Part shown: piece after piece, positions 54,676-64,000 of the stretch
Layout of the letters: every line of letters begins with the position of its first letter
Numbering within the stretch: the first letter of the stretch is position 1
DNA from: Portibacter lacus
GTDB lineage: Bacteria; Bacteroidota; Bacteroidia; Chitinophagales; Saprospiraceae
Direction: 5' to 3'
Assembly: GCF_021533215.1 (NCBI RefSeq)
Contig: NZ_JAJNKA010000011.1
Location: 1-64,000, forward strand
DNA length: 64,000 nt
The notes under the pieces: model-generated
Databases searched by the model: none
Seen by the model: only the letters and a program-made list of their open reading frames with translations
Told to the model about the DNA's origin: nothing
Position numbers and translations under genes: made by a program

Positions 54676-55989
54676 ATGGCAAACCCATTAATTAGAAATT
54701 TAGACCTTTTAAATATTTCACAACATCTCTATAAAAGTGACCTTGCATTTGCTCAGAAAATGGATGCAGAAGATCCATTAGCCCATTACAAGGATGATTT
54801 TTACTTCCCGAAGAATGAAAATGGAGAGGACTTAATCTATCTGTGTGGGAATTCGCTTGGCTTACAATCAAGACATGCAGAGGAAATTACACTTGAAATT
54901 TTAGATCAGTGGAAAAATCTTGGTGTAAAAGGACATTTTAATGGTAAGCGTCCTTGGGTTCCATTTCATCTTTCGCTTAAGGAATCTATGGCCAATGTCG
55001 TCGGTGCGAAGCCAGAAGAAGTTACGCTGATGAATACATTAAGCGTGAATCTTCACTTAATGCTGACCAGTTTTTACCGCCCATCGGGAAAGCGAACTAA
55101 GATATTAATAGAACAAGATGTCTTTCCATCTGATCGATATGCAGTGGAATCTCACATAGAATGGCATGGGCTGAATATTGACGACAACTTAATTTTTATT
55201 CCTCGAGATCAGCATTCGGATACGGTTAAAGAATCGAAAATTAAAGAGATTATAAATGAGCAAGGTGAGGAGATTGCCTTGATTATGATTGGCGGTGTTA
55301 ATTACTATACAGGTCAATTTTTTAATCTTCTTCAAATCACAAAGTGGGGACACGAGAAAGGATGCATAGTGGGTTTTGACCTCGCACATGCTGCGGGAAA
55401 TGTGCCTCTAGCTCTTCACAATTCTGGAGTTGATTTTGCAGTATGGTGTACTTATAAGTACCTCAATGCTGGACCAGGGAGTATTGCTGGAGCTTTTGTT
55501 CATGAGAAGCATCACACAGACCAAGGCATACCAAAATTAAAAGGTTGGTGGGGACATAATCCTGAAATCAGGTTTGCAATGCGTGATGACTTTGATCCAG
55601 CACCGGGAGTAGAATCATGGCAGATTAGTTGCCAACCAATTCTAAGCTTAGCTCCGGTCAAAGCCTCACTAGATATGTTCGAGAAGGCTGGGATGAAGGC
55701 ACTTAGAAACAAGTCTGTATTACTTACTGGTTACCTAGCGTATTTATTGAATGAATTGAAAAATGACGCCATCGAAATCATAACGCCAAATCTACAATCT
55801 GCTCGTGGATGTCAACTTTCTATTTTGTTGAAAAAGGGAGACAAGCGAATTCATGATCAACTAGTCGAAAGAGGAATCGTTGCAGACTGGAGAAATCCGA
55901 ATGTCATTAGAATTGCACCCACACCGCTGTATAATGGATATGAAGATGTTTGGAGATTCGTAGATCATCTAAGTAATGTTCTAGAATAA
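54676..55989 (+). CDS. kynU: Kynureninase
   Basis: PLP enzyme that cleaves kynurenine or 3-hydroxykynurenine to anthranilate (or its hydroxy form) and alanine. 437 residues from the ATG at 54676; the open frame extends upstream into the esterase gene but that part is shadow. Motifs: YLCGNSLGLQ, the PLP-Asp in GFDLAHAAGN, the Schiff-base Lys in WCTYKYLNAGPGS, HEKH and GWWGHNPEIRFAM. No other kynurenine-pathway gene is visible, so it likely serves tryptophan breakdown with genes elsewhere. Confidence 0.9.
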   Translation: MANPLIRNLDLLNISQHLYKSDLAFAQKMDAEDPLAHYKDDFYFPKNENGEDLIYLCGNSLGLQSRHAEEITLEILDQWKNLGVKGHFNGKRPWVPFHLSLKESMANVVGAKPEEVTLMNTLSVNLHLMLTSFYRPSGKRTKILIEQDVFPSDRYAVESHIEWHGLNIDDNLIFIPRDQHSDTVKESKIKEIINEQGEEIALIMIGGVNYYTGQFFNLLQITKWGHEKGCIVGFDLAHAAGNVPLALHNSGVDFAVWCTYKYLNAGPGSIAGAFVHEKHHTDQGIPKLKGWWGHNPEIRFAMRDDFDPAPGVESWQISCQPILSLAPVKASLDMFEKAGMKALRNKSVLLTGYLAYLLNELKNDAIEIITPNLQSARGCQLSILLKKGDKRIHDQLVERGIVADWRNPNVIRIAPTPLYNGYEDVWRFVDHLSNVLE

Positions 55990-56088
55990 GTCTGATTCTC
56001 AGGTGTAGCAATTAAATATAGATCTATGGTGTGAAATTGAGGTGGATACAGAAATTCCATTTAACTTAGTCTGAAATACCTCCAATCA

Positions 56089-57576
56089 ATGAAAACTTTT
56101 AGAACCCGAGGAAATTTCGCTTTTCTATCTATTGCTTTTTTTTTAACTGTAACACTTTCCTGTAAGAGGAGTGCGCAATCAACATTAAAGGCGACAGCTT
56201 CAGATCCTGTGACTCAACAAGATCATAGTCGTAGCGAAAATCCACTTTCTAACTATGTGTTCACCCCCGATGAGGCTTTCGATTATAAGATCGTACGGCA
56301 AGAAAAAGAGGAAGATTACACCCATTACGTGGTGCGAATGGTCTCTCAAGAATGGTTAACTACAAAAGAAGTTGTAGATCCTGTATGGTGGCATTGGTTA
56401 GATATAGTAGTACCAGATGCTGAGACTCCTGAAATTGGATTTTTATTCGTCGGAAGTGGAAACCGAGAAAGAGAAATGCCAAGCAAGCCGGATGGCAAAA
56501 TTCTAGAAATTGCCAAACAAACGAATAGTGTAGTTGCACAAATTCATAATATTCCGAATCAACCAATGGTTTTCAAAAATGATGATTATGGACCAAGAAG
56601 TGAAGATGAGTTGATAGCTTACGGCTGGCGCCAGTTTTTAGAAGCAGGTGGAGAGGCAGAAAATGCAGAATGGCTGGCGCGATTTCCGATGACAAAGGCT
56701 GTATCTCGTGCAATGGATGTCATAACTGATTTGACACATAATGACGAAAATGTTAATACAGTGGATAAGTTTGTTGTTGCTGGAGCGTCTAAGAGAGGTT
56801 GGACAACATGGACAGCTGGAGCAATCGATGAGCGGGTTGTGGCCATCGTTCCTATTGTAATCGATATACTTAATATGATACCATCATTCAAGCATCATTG
56901 GCGAGCTTATGGTCGGTGGGCGGATGCAGTTCATAATTATAAGGTAGAAGGAATTATGGAGTGGCAAGATTCTAAAGAATATGAAAGTCTTGTTATGATG
57001 ACGGAGCCTTATAGTTTTCTAGATGATCTCACCATACCTAAACTTATTCTAAATGCAGCAGGAGATCAATTTTTCTTACCAGACTCATGGCAGTTTTACT
57101 GGAATGACCTGAAAGGGGAAAAACATATTCGCTACATTCCGAATACTGATCACGGGATGAGAGATACCGATGTGTTAGAAAGTGTAATTTCATTTTATCA
57201 AATGATTATTGAAGATCATGAGCGCCCTAATTTTGTTTGGAGTGTTCAGGATGGTGTTACGATAATACAAACGGACAAAAAAGAGGCTCCTGTATCTATT
57301 AAACTGTGGGAAGCTCATAATTCGGAGGCAAGAAATTTTCAATTGAAAGAGATCGGTGAGGCGTTTGAAAGTAAGGATATTCCATTATCTAGTGACGGAA
57401 AATATGCAATTAAAATAGAGAAGCCATCTAAAGGTTATGCTGCCTATTTTGTAGAACTTACTTATGAAGGAATTGGAAAGATACCTTTAAAATTAACTAC
57501 TGGAACAGTTGTAATTCCAGACGTCTATCCTTTTGATTCATTTGTAAGTAAGGCTCCGAAAGGTGACCAGAAATAA
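56089..57576 (+). CDS. PhoPQ-activated pathogenicity-related family protein
   Basis: 495-residue exported protein (hydrophobic N-terminus with a lipobox-like LSC). The PF10142 hallmarks are present: PVWWHWLDIVVPD, GFLFVGSGNRE, the nucleophile in GASKRGWTTW, NAAGDQFFLPDSW and DHGMRDTDV. The family is alpha/beta-hydrolase-like and its substrate is unknown; the name comes from Salmonella PqaA. It converges with the FGE-like gene. Confidence 0.85.
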   Translation: MKTFRTRGNFAFLSIAFFLTVTLSCKRSAQSTLKATASDPVTQQDHSRSENPLSNYVFTPDEAFDYKIVRQEKEEDYTHYVVRMVSQEWLTTKEVVDPVWWHWLDIVVPDAETPEIGFLFVGSGNREREMPSKPDGKILEIAKQTNSVVAQIHNIPNQPMVFKNDDYGPRSEDELIAYGWRQFLEAGGEAENAEWLARFPMTKAVSRAMDVITDLTHNDENVNTVDKFVVAGASKRGWTTWTAGAIDERVVAIVPIVIDILNMIPSFKHHWRAYGRWADAVHNYKVEGIMEWQDSKEYESLVMMTEPYSFLDDLTIPKLILNAAGDQFFLPDSWQFYWNDLKGEKHIRYIPNTDHGMRDTDVLESVISFYQMIIEDHERPNFVWSVQDGVTIIQTDKKEAPVSIKLWEAHNSEARNFQLKEIGEAFESKDIPLSSDGKYAIKIEKPSKGYAAYFVELTYEGIGKIPLKLTTGTVVIPDVYPFDSFVSKAPKGDQK

Positions 57577-57660
57577 AGATTTTTGTTATTGTCAGTTGGC
57601 TTCGATATTCCTATATCCACTCAACTCCATGCTTGTTAAAGCCCTAAAAACAAAAAACAC

Positions 57661-58686
57661 TTACAGATCTTTCGCACACCTAAACCCAGCATGGTTTAAT
57701 CCGGTATCAGGACTAGATTGCATACGTCGTGCATTTCTATACCCAGAACAATATTCATCGTTGCATAAAAATGAACCACCACGCATTACTTTAGAAGCTT
57801 GATATGGATTCATTGGATTGTAACTTACACTCGGTCCATCCGTACCTTTTTTAGCAGCATCTTCTTTTTGGTAGTAATTAGAATCATACCAATCCTGGCA
57901 CCATTCCCATACGTTTCCGGCCATATCATAAAGGCCGTAACCATTAGGAGGGAACGACTTAACGGGAGCTGTAGTTATAAAGCCATCTTTCTTAGAGTTT
58001 TCATAAGGAAATAGACCTTGCCAGAAATTAGCGTATTGATGACCTACTTTATCGACAGCTTCATTTCCCCAAGGGTATATCTGACCATCTTGTCCACCTC
58101 GAGCTGCCCATTCCCATTCTGCTTCTGTAGGAAGGCGCTTTCCAGCCCAATTCGCGTAAGCTTCTGCATCTTCCCATGATATCTGAACAACAGGATGGTC
58201 CATTTTGTCTTTGATATCTGAATCTGGTCCGAGTGGATGTTGCCACGAGGCGCCTATCGTCCATGACCACCATTTCGAAGGGTCATCCAGCGCAACGGGT
58301 TGTGATGTTTGGTGAAAAACTAACGCACCTGGTTGTAGTAAACTATCAGGTGGTTTCGGTGTCCCAGGTGGAATATCTTTTTTAAGAACTTCCCAGTCTA
58401 TTTCTCGTTCTGCCACAGTGATATAACCTGTTGCGTCAACAAATTTTTTAAATTCTGCATTGGTTACTTCGGTTTCATCCATATAGAATCCATTCACCTT
58501 AGTTGCATGCTTAGGATACTCATCTTCGGAAGCTTGCTCATTATCGCCACCCATATTTAATGTTCCCGCAGGTATAAAAACCATTCCAGAAATTGCTTCT
58601 TTGGGCTCAGAATCCGAACAACTGACTAGAAAGGCAAGACAAATAAAAACAAAAACAATTTTTAAGTTGCTAATTTTAATAATCAT
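57661..58686 (-). CDS. Formylglycine-generating-enzyme family lipoprotein
   Basis: 341 residues with a lipobox (LVSC) so it acts outside the cytoplasm. The SUMF1 fold is clear: FIPAGTLNMGG, YMDETEVTNAEFKKF, PVVQISWEDAEAYANW, RLPTEAEWEWAARGG, GLYDMAGNVWEWCQDW, and GGSFLCNDEYCSGYRNARR with the Cys pair (Cys308, Cys313) that binds copper in true FGEs. It may mature sulfatases such as the one at 33980, but export is atypical for that job, and some family members have other roles. Confidence 0.82.
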   Translation of the reverse strand: MIIKISNLKIVFVFICLAFLVSCSDSEPKEAISGMVFIPAGTLNMGGDNEQASEDEYPKHATKVNGFYMDETEVTNAEFKKFVDATGYITVAEREIDWEVLKKDIPPGTPKPPDSLLQPGALVFHQTSQPVALDDPSKWWSWTIGASWQHPLGPDSDIKDKMDHPVVQISWEDAEAYANWAGKRLPTEAEWEWAARGGQDGQIYPWGNEAVDKVGHQYANFWQGLFPYENSKKDGFITTAPVKSFPPNGYGLYDMAGNVWEWCQDWYDSNYYQKEDAAKKGTDGPSVSYNPMNPYQASKVMRGGSFLCNDEYCSGYRNARRMQSSPDTGLNHAGFRCAKDL

Positions 58687-58728
58687 ATAATATATTGAGT
58701 AACATTAATTCTAAAAGTATACATTTTA

Positions 58729-59409
58729 ATGATAACTGAAAAGACTTTTAAATTTTTAAAAGAATTAAAGCAAAATAACAATCGGGATTGGTTTCAGAAC
58801 AATAAATCATTGTATGAGACGAGCCAGCTTGAAATGATTGATCTTGCAAAAAATGTCAATGAATTAATGTCTACGCATGATCATATTGTTGAATTATCGC
58901 CTAAAAGGAGTATTTTTAGAATATATAGGGATGTGAGATTCTCTAAAGACAAGACGCCATATAAAACAAATTGGGGCGGCAGGGTGAAAAGAGATACACC
59001 ATTCCTAAGGGGCGGATATTATTATCAAGTGGAACCAGGAAACTCTTTTGCAGCAGTTGGGTTTTGGGGGCCAAGTAGTCCTGATTTGAAATTGATCCGG
59101 AAGCAAATAGCTCAAGATCCTGAAGGCATCATTCAAGTGAGTAAAGATCCAGGAATCATTGCTACGTTTGGTGAAATAAATGGAGAGCGGCTTAAAAAAG
59201 CGCCACAGGGATTCAGTCCAGATCATGAGGCTATTCATTGGCTGAGGTATAAGCAGTTTATATTAAGCAAGTCGTTCACTGACAAAGAGGTTCTGGGGAG
59301 TGATTTTGCGGAGAAATTAGATAAGACATTTAGGACTGCGCGACCCTTTTTAAATTACATGAGTGAAATATTGACCACTAATCTCGATGGCGAGCCTTTA
59401 TATGAATAA
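58729..59409 (+). CDS. DUF2461 (TIGR02453) family protein
   Basis: 226 residues, cytoplasmic. The family pattern is visible: FLKELKQNNNRDWFQNNK at the N-terminus, SIFRIYRDVRFSKDKTPYKT in the middle and GGYYYQVEPGNSFAAVGFW. Function unknown. It diverges from the FGE-like gene with a 42-bp spacer, and its end overlaps the next start by 8 bp. Confidence 0.85.
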   Translation: MITEKTFKFLKELKQNNNRDWFQNNKSLYETSQLEMIDLAKNVNELMSTHDHIVELSPKRSIFRIYRDVRFSKDKTPYKTNWGGRVKRDTPFLRGGYYYQVEPGNSFAAVGFWGPSSPDLKLIRKQIAQDPEGIIQVSKDPGIIATFGEINGERLKKAPQGFSPDHEAIHWLRYKQFILSKSFTDKEVLGSDFAEKLDKTFRTARPFLNYMSEILTTNLDGEPLYE

Positions 59410-61246
59410 AATATACTTTTTCTTGTTTTTGGTAATTGGATTCAGTCTTAATGGTCAAAATATTTGTTCTGGAAATCTTGGAGAGAATATATTCACAATT
59501 GGTGATTTCGGCTCAGGTTCAGCAGCAATTATTCAGATGGATCCAGAAATTGCGCCAGGTTATATCTATTCCACTAATCCTCCGCCGAATGATGGTTATT
59601 ACACGATTACGAATAATATGAATGCCCCACAATGGAGTGGTTTATGGGCAAGTTGGCTCAGAATTCAAGACAATAGTGATGATCCTGAAGGTTATATGAT
59701 GGTGGTGAATGCAAGTTATGAACCTGGAATATTCTATGAAGAAACAGTAGAAGGATTATGTGAGAATACATTATATGAGTTTTCATCGGATGTCATTAAT
59801 TTAATCAATATTGGAGTTACAGGACATCATGAACCCAATCTTTCTTTTTTACTGGACGATGTTGTTCAGTATAGTTCTGGAATTGTACCTCAAGATGCAC
59901 AATGGCATAAGTATGGTTTTACATTTACTACTGGTCCAGATCAGACGACGGTAAAATTGACCTTAAGTAATAATGCTCCAGGTGGAATAGGAAATGATCT
60001 TGCCCTTGATAATATCTCTTTTCGAGCGTGTGGTCCAAGTGCATTTGCTAATGCTCCGGAAGATTTAGTAGTTTGTTCTAATGAATTAGATCCACTAGAA
60101 ATCATAGCGGAAACAATTAATGATGCGGCTATACAGTGGCAGTTGTTTGATTCGATAACTGGTTTCTGGACAGATATAATAGGCGAAAATGACGTAATTA
60201 CTTATCATTCGGATTTTAATCCTGGGGCATATAACTACCGTTATCTCACCGCTGGAAATGCAGCAAACCTTCAAAATGAAAAATGCAGGGTAATTTCTGA
60301 TGTTGCAACAGTTACTGTTCTACCTATAGAATTCACAGTGTATGATACCATTTGTGAGAACTTGCCTTACTTGTTTAATGATGAACCGATCCTTGAAGAA
60401 GGTTTCTATGAAGCGACTTTTGTGGCCTCTTCAGGATGTGATAGTTTCGTCGATCTGTTTTTAACACATGTTCCGGAACCTGAATTATTGTTTGATCACT
60501 TGCTTCTGGATCCACTTTGCTTCGGTGATAACACTGGGGCAATTGAAATTTCAAATATTAGCGGGGGAAACGGGCCTTATGAGATTTTATTAAACGAAGT
60601 AGATGTTGAAAATAGGATAGAAGGACTTGGTTCAGGAATCTATAATATAGTTGTACAGGATAAATTTTTGTGTCAATCTGCAAGAGAAGTAAGTCTAGAA
60701 GATCCAGAGGAGTTTAGGCTTTCCCTTGGAAATGATACCACAGTTAATTTTGGTACTATTTTCAACTTTGATATTGCTTCTAATTATGATATTGCTTCAG
60801 GGGGCTGGCAGGGAAATGAATTAGAATGCATGACTTGCGTTCAGAACAGTGCTCAGCCTTTCGAGAGTGGTAGATATATTTTCGAAGGAGTTAACGAGCT
60901 TGGGTGTCAAGCTGTAGATTCCATTTTATTGCAGGTGAATGAGTTAGGAGACTTGTTTTATAAACCGAATATCTTTTCTCCTAATGATGATGGGTTCAAT
61001 GATGTATTCCAGATATTATCTAGCTCTCAAGCAATAAGAGAGGTTAATTTTTTCAAAGTATATGACCGACTTGGAAATATAGTGTACAGCACACAAAATA
61101 GAATGTTTCAATCTGAGGAATATGGCTGGGATGGAAGAATAAATGGAAGTCCCGCTTCCGTCGGGACTTACACTTATCTTTATTTATTGACACTTATTAA
61201 TGATGCGGAATTAACAGTTTCCGGCGATGTTACCTTAATAAGATAG
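59402..61246 (+). CDS. Secreted protein with CHU_C (type B) sorting domain
   Basis: 614 residues from the ATG at 59402. A signal peptide ends near LNGQ. A jelly-roll-like N-terminal part (~20-210; TLYEFSSDVINL, DNISFRACGP) is followed by Ig-like and SprB-like repeat segments (LDPLCFGDNTGAIEISNISG) and ends with the gliding-motility-type C-terminus FYKPNIFSPNDDGFNDVFQI and GTYTYLYLLTL. Type IX secretion and surface adhesion are the likely fate. Overlap with DUF2461 suggests coupling. Confidence 0.82.
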   Translation: MNKIYFFLFLVIGFSLNGQNICSGNLGENIFTIGDFGSGSAAIIQMDPEIAPGYIYSTNPPPNDGYYTITNNMNAPQWSGLWASWLRIQDNSDDPEGYMMVVNASYEPGIFYEETVEGLCENTLYEFSSDVINLINIGVTGHHEPNLSFLLDDVVQYSSGIVPQDAQWHKYGFTFTTGPDQTTVKLTLSNNAPGGIGNDLALDNISFRACGPSAFANAPEDLVVCSNELDPLEIIAETINDAAIQWQLFDSITGFWTDIIGENDVITYHSDFNPGAYNYRYLTAGNAANLQNEKCRVISDVATVTVLPIEFTVYDTICENLPYLFNDEPILEEGFYEATFVASSGCDSFVDLFLTHVPEPELLFDHLLLDPLCFGDNTGAIEISNISGGNGPYEILLNEVDVENRIEGLGSGIYNIVVQDKFLCQSAREVSLEDPEEFRLSLGNDTTVNFGTIFNFDIASNYDIASGGWQGNELECMTCVQNSAQPFESGRYIFEGVNELGCQAVDSILLQVNELGDLFYKPNIFSPNDDGFNDVFQILSSSQAIREVNFFKVYDRLGNIVYSTQNRMFQSEEYGWDGRINGSPASVGTYTYLYLLTLINDAELTVSGDVTLIR

Positions 61247-64000
61247 TTACAATTCTTCTCCTTTTAACGAAGATAAAAAGGCAACTAAATCTCTTAATTC
61301 TTTCTTGTCTAGGATCTTATCCATTGCAGGCATACTCGATGGAAGGAAGCTTTGCGTTTTCACATTGCTTTTCTGAACAACTTTACTTTCATCTTTAGAT
61401 ACTTTCAGTGTGTAAGTCGCTTCATCTTCTGCTTCTAACACTCCAGCAACAGTTGAATCATCATTTAATGTAACACTTAATACTCCGAATCCTGGAGCTA
61501 GTCGCGCACTTGGATTCAATAATGCTTCTAGTATTTGTTCAGAAGTGATCTTATTAGCAATTCCAGCAAGTCCAGGTCCTGCATCGCCTCCCCACTCATA
61601 AATAGAGTGACATCTGACACACTGTGCAGCTTCGTTGTTAAAGAAGATTCTTTTTCCTCTATTTACGCTGCCTCCATAAAGTGTTTCTTCATATCCTTTA
61701 AGTGGGCCATCTGGTTTTGCTTCATGGTAAACGGAAGCAATACTATCACCTGCTGCTTCTAATAAATCTAGCGCAAGTTCTGGCTTTAAATCACCAGCTT
61801 TAAGAAGTTCTAATTTTGAACTCAAAAGTTCTTTTGATGCTTTTCCAGTGTAACCTGCTAATGCTGCGTAAGTTGATTTTTGTTCCAGATCACTACCATT
61901 CTCTAAAATATCTGCAAAAAGTGTCACGGCTGATTCTTCGTCAATGGATGATTTCGGAATTAGTGATAATGCTTGAGCTCGAAGTGTTTTATTATCTGAA
62001 CTTAATGCATCTTGTAAAATCATATCAAGATCCTCAAAATTCATTGCAGATAAAGCTTCTAAGCTTTCTATTTTAACCTTTTCAGACTTGCTGTTGGTAT
62101 ATAAGTTTTCAATGTCATCAATTCTATCAGACATTTTTAATCTGCTAATAGCGCTGATCACTTCAATCTGGATATTTTCAGAAGATTCCGTAAGTAAGTT
62201 ATCTATAAGACCATTCATCTGACTTTTCACATAGCTACCATCTCTTGCGGTCAGTTTTCTATTTCGACCATCCACTCTATCTAGAGGAGAAGGATTTTCC
62301 CAGGTAGAAAGACAAGCCATCGCTTCTGCTCTCATAGCATCTGGCTTTCTTTTATCCTGCGCGTATTTAATTAATTGGTCAATGTTTTCTTTTTCAGCCA
62401 ATCTGAAATTAGCATTGATAGCTCTTCTGATAAGTGCTTCATTCTTGAAATTGGTGGTATTCAATAATGCCGCTAGGTCAGGCATTGCGCCCATAATAGA
62501 CCTGTCATCATTAATTGCTCTTGCTGCTTCAGTAACAATAAGCTCATTTTTGTCCGTTAGGTAAACCTTAATCTGATCGCTTGACATTCTTCGCAGTGCA
62601 ACGACGGCTCCGATTCGAACAGCATATGATGGATCGTTATTAAAGGAAGCAAGGTAAGTATCATCACCTATAAGAGACAATGCATAAGAAGCAGCGTGTC
62701 TTATGTATAAATCTTTACCATTATTGCTTCTTATTAAGTCAATTAATTCCTCTTTCGCTCCTTCGAATTTCATTCTTCCCAATGCTTCTGCAGCAATCAT
62801 CTGAACTCGTAGAGATTTATCTTTTAGCGCTGGAATGATCTGGTCACCAGCTTCTGCATATCTTACATCCCCAAGCATCTTAATTGCTTGAGCTTTTATC
62901 TCTGGATCTATATGATTGATAAACTTTGTTAGGTATGCAGCTTGGGATTTATCTTTTCTAGCGATTTGTGAAAGACCCCAAATCGAATGTATAATGCTCA
63001 TTTGGTTTTTACTAGAGGATAGAACAGTGTGAAATGCAGCAATTCCTGGTTTTCCTTTCTTTGCTATTTCAAATTGTGCTTTTAACCTAACACGCATATC
63101 GTCGTGTTCAAGTAGAGGAATTAAGTTTTTAGTGGATAGCTTTCCATAATCCATGGTTAATTCACGTTGAGTTGCCTTTCTCAGTGGATTTTGCTCTGCA
63201 GCAGGAACATCTAATTTCCAGATTCTACCTTTATCTTTAGTTCCCCATCCATCGATCCAGTCTCCGAAATATAATGCACCATCAGGTCCGAAATCTAGAC
63301 CAGTAGGAAGTAAGCCTGAAACAACTTCTTGCGTTTCGCCTAGTTTGAATCCAGCACCATTAGGTTCCATTGTAAATGCATGAATAGGCGAATTAGCAGG
63401 ATTTCCTCTGAATTCTGCAATAAAGAAATGGTCATTCCATTTTTCACCAAGAGCGGTTCCTGGATTGTAAACCATTCCAGTCGGTCCGTTCACATAGTTC
63501 TGAATAGGAGGAATAATATAGGCTGCTTGTCCTTCCCAGTATGGGATACTCATTTTTTCGTCGATCCATACCTTGTAACTATTATTATTAGGATCTGTAT
63601 ATTTTCCAAACTGCCAGTTCGTTCTCCATCCAGCATCCGATCCATTAATTACATACATTAATCGTTCTCTTTCTCCTCTATGGTCACCATCATTATCTTC
63701 TGTAATTAAGTTGCCATATTTATCGAAAACAAATTCATGTGTATTTCTTACACCAGCTGCATAGACTTCGAAATTGCTTCCATCAGGGTCAGAACGTACG
63801 ATTACTCCTTGATTAGGATACTCCCATTTATTACCATCTTTATCTGTAGCGTTCATTCCGATATCACCGATTCCCCACCAGATTCTGCCTTGTGGTCCGA
63901 TGGTTACACCTGACATTCCATGTCCACTAAATCCAATGTGAACAGCGAATCCATTGATCAGTGATTGAGTCTTGTCACCTATACCATTATTATCCGTATC
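61247..64000 (-). CDS. PVC-type haem/HEAT membrane-bound dehydrogenase (5' end beyond window)
   Basis: The frame is open to the window edge (the ATG at 63916 is internal; the upstream codons DTDNNGIGDKTQSLINGF are coding), so at least 917 residues. Order: beta-propeller dehydrogenase with IGPQGRIWWGIGDIGMN, GVRNTHEFVFDKYGN, GLDFGPDGALYFGDW; about ten HEAT-like repeats; C-terminal cytochrome c with CVRCHSIYEWGGDAGPGL and a likely axial Met in PSSMPAMD. It is a second member of the type seen at 29488. Probably a periplasmic electron-donating sugar dehydrogenase. Confidence 0.85.
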   Translation of the reverse strand, partial: DTDNNGIGDKTQSLINGFAVHIGFSGHGMSGVTIGPQGRIWWGIGDIGMNATDKDGNKWEYPNQGVIVRSDPDGSNFEVYAAGVRNTHEFVFDKYGNLITEDNDGDHRGERERLMYVINGSDAGWRTNWQFGKYTDPNNNSYKVWIDEKMSIPYWEGQAAYIIPPIQNYVNGPTGMVYNPGTALGEKWNDHFFIAEFRGNPANSPIHAFTMEPNGAGFKLGETQEVVSGLLPTGLDFGPDGALYFGDWIDGWGTKDKGRIWKLDVPAAEQNPLRKATQRELTMDYGKLSTKNLIPLLEHDDMRVRLKAQFEIAKKGKPGIAAFHTVLSSSKNQMSIIHSIWGLSQIARKDKSQAAYLTKFINHIDPEIKAQAIKMLGDVRYAEAGDQIIPALKDKSLRVQMIAAEALGRMKFEGAKEELIDLIRSNNGKDLYIRHAASYALSLIGDDTYLASFNNDPSYAVRIGAVVALRRMSSDQIKVYLTDKNELIVTEAARAINDDRSIMGAMPDLAALLNTTNFKNEALIRRAINANFRLAEKENIDQLIKYAQDKRKPDAMRAEAMACLSTWENPSPLDRVDGRNRKLTARDGSYVKSQMNGLIDNLLTESSENIQIEVISAISRLKMSDRIDDIENLYTNSKSEKVKIESLEALSAMNFEDLDMILQDALSSDNKTLRAQALSLIPKSSIDEESAVTLFADILENGSDLEQKSTYAALAGYTGKASKELLSSKLELLKAGDLKPELALDLLEAAGDSIASVYHEAKPDGPLKGYEETLYGGSVNRGKRIFFNNEAAQCVRCHSIYEWGGDAGPGLAGIANKITSEQILEALLNPSARLAPGFGVLSVTLNDDSTVAGVLEAEDEATYTLKVSKDESKVVQKSNVKTQSFLPSSMPAMDKILDKKELRDLVAFLSSLKGEEL

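Noticed and set aside
63916-63916. ATG at 63916 as the start of the last gene
   Set aside because: The frame continues with protein-like codons to the window edge, so the gene starts outside the window.

Overview
The window is AT-rich and reads as a free-living, probably marine or particle-associated member of the Bacteroidota. The clues are type IX secretion C-terminal sorting domains on several secreted proteins, a CHU_C-type tail, lipoproteins with short lipobox signals, few Shine-Dalgarno sites, and polysaccharide catabolism genes (alginate lyase, GH5, sulfatase, L-fucose pathway). Planctomycete-style haem/HEAT proteins and DUF1501/DUF1553 pairs also occur, as they do in many marine Bacteroidota. 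No rRNA or CRISPR array was seen.

Layout. 0-8 kb: accA, tRNA-Asp with a duplicated half copy, an S9 peptidase, a GH5 glycosidase and small secreted proteins. 8.3-16.2 kb: a complete oxidative L-fucose degradation locus with a sodium-solute symporter, a RhaM-type mutarotase, L-fucose dehydrogenase, lactonase, diketo-deoxyfuconate hydrolase, keto-deoxyfuconate dehydrogenase and L-fuconate dehydratase, plus a divergent AraC regulator. 16.6-19.3 kb: a decayed zone with an IS200/REP-type transposase between two ~230-bp repeats and the wreck of a CusC-like efflux gene. 20.1-23.8 kb: remains of an alginate/uronate operon in which two deletions seem to have fused an MFS transporter to the back half of 2-keto-3-deoxygluconate kinase and cut the front off a tandem PL7 lyase. 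Two ATTGGT-NN-ACCAAT palindromes lie upstream.

25-36 kb: DUF1549/DUF1553 cytochrome protein, DUF1501 protein, a 1361-residue SGNH-dehydrogenase-HEAT-cytochrome protein and a sulfatase. 36-40 kb: CBS protein, a lectin-OmpA fusion and an ArnT-like glycosyltransferase. 40-51.7 kb: the most unusual part. HMG-CoA reductase, a UbiA prenyltransferase, a rifampicin-phosphotransferase-like dikinase and a BtaA-like aminocarboxypropyl transferase overlap one another in one tight operon. They are followed by a phytol/dolichol-kinase-like protein, a secreted SGNH-like protein and an overlapping GNAT/SRPBCC/OleC-like ligase set. I infer an undescribed isoprenoid or ether lipid pathway. 51.8-64 kb: a PIN-domain toxin-antitoxin pair, an esterase with kynureninase, a PhoPQ-related protein, a lipoprotein formylglycine-generating-enzyme homologue, DUF2461 with a CHU_C secreted protein, and a second haem/HEAT dehydrogenase cut by the window edge.

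All functions are read from motifs by eye; no database search was possible.
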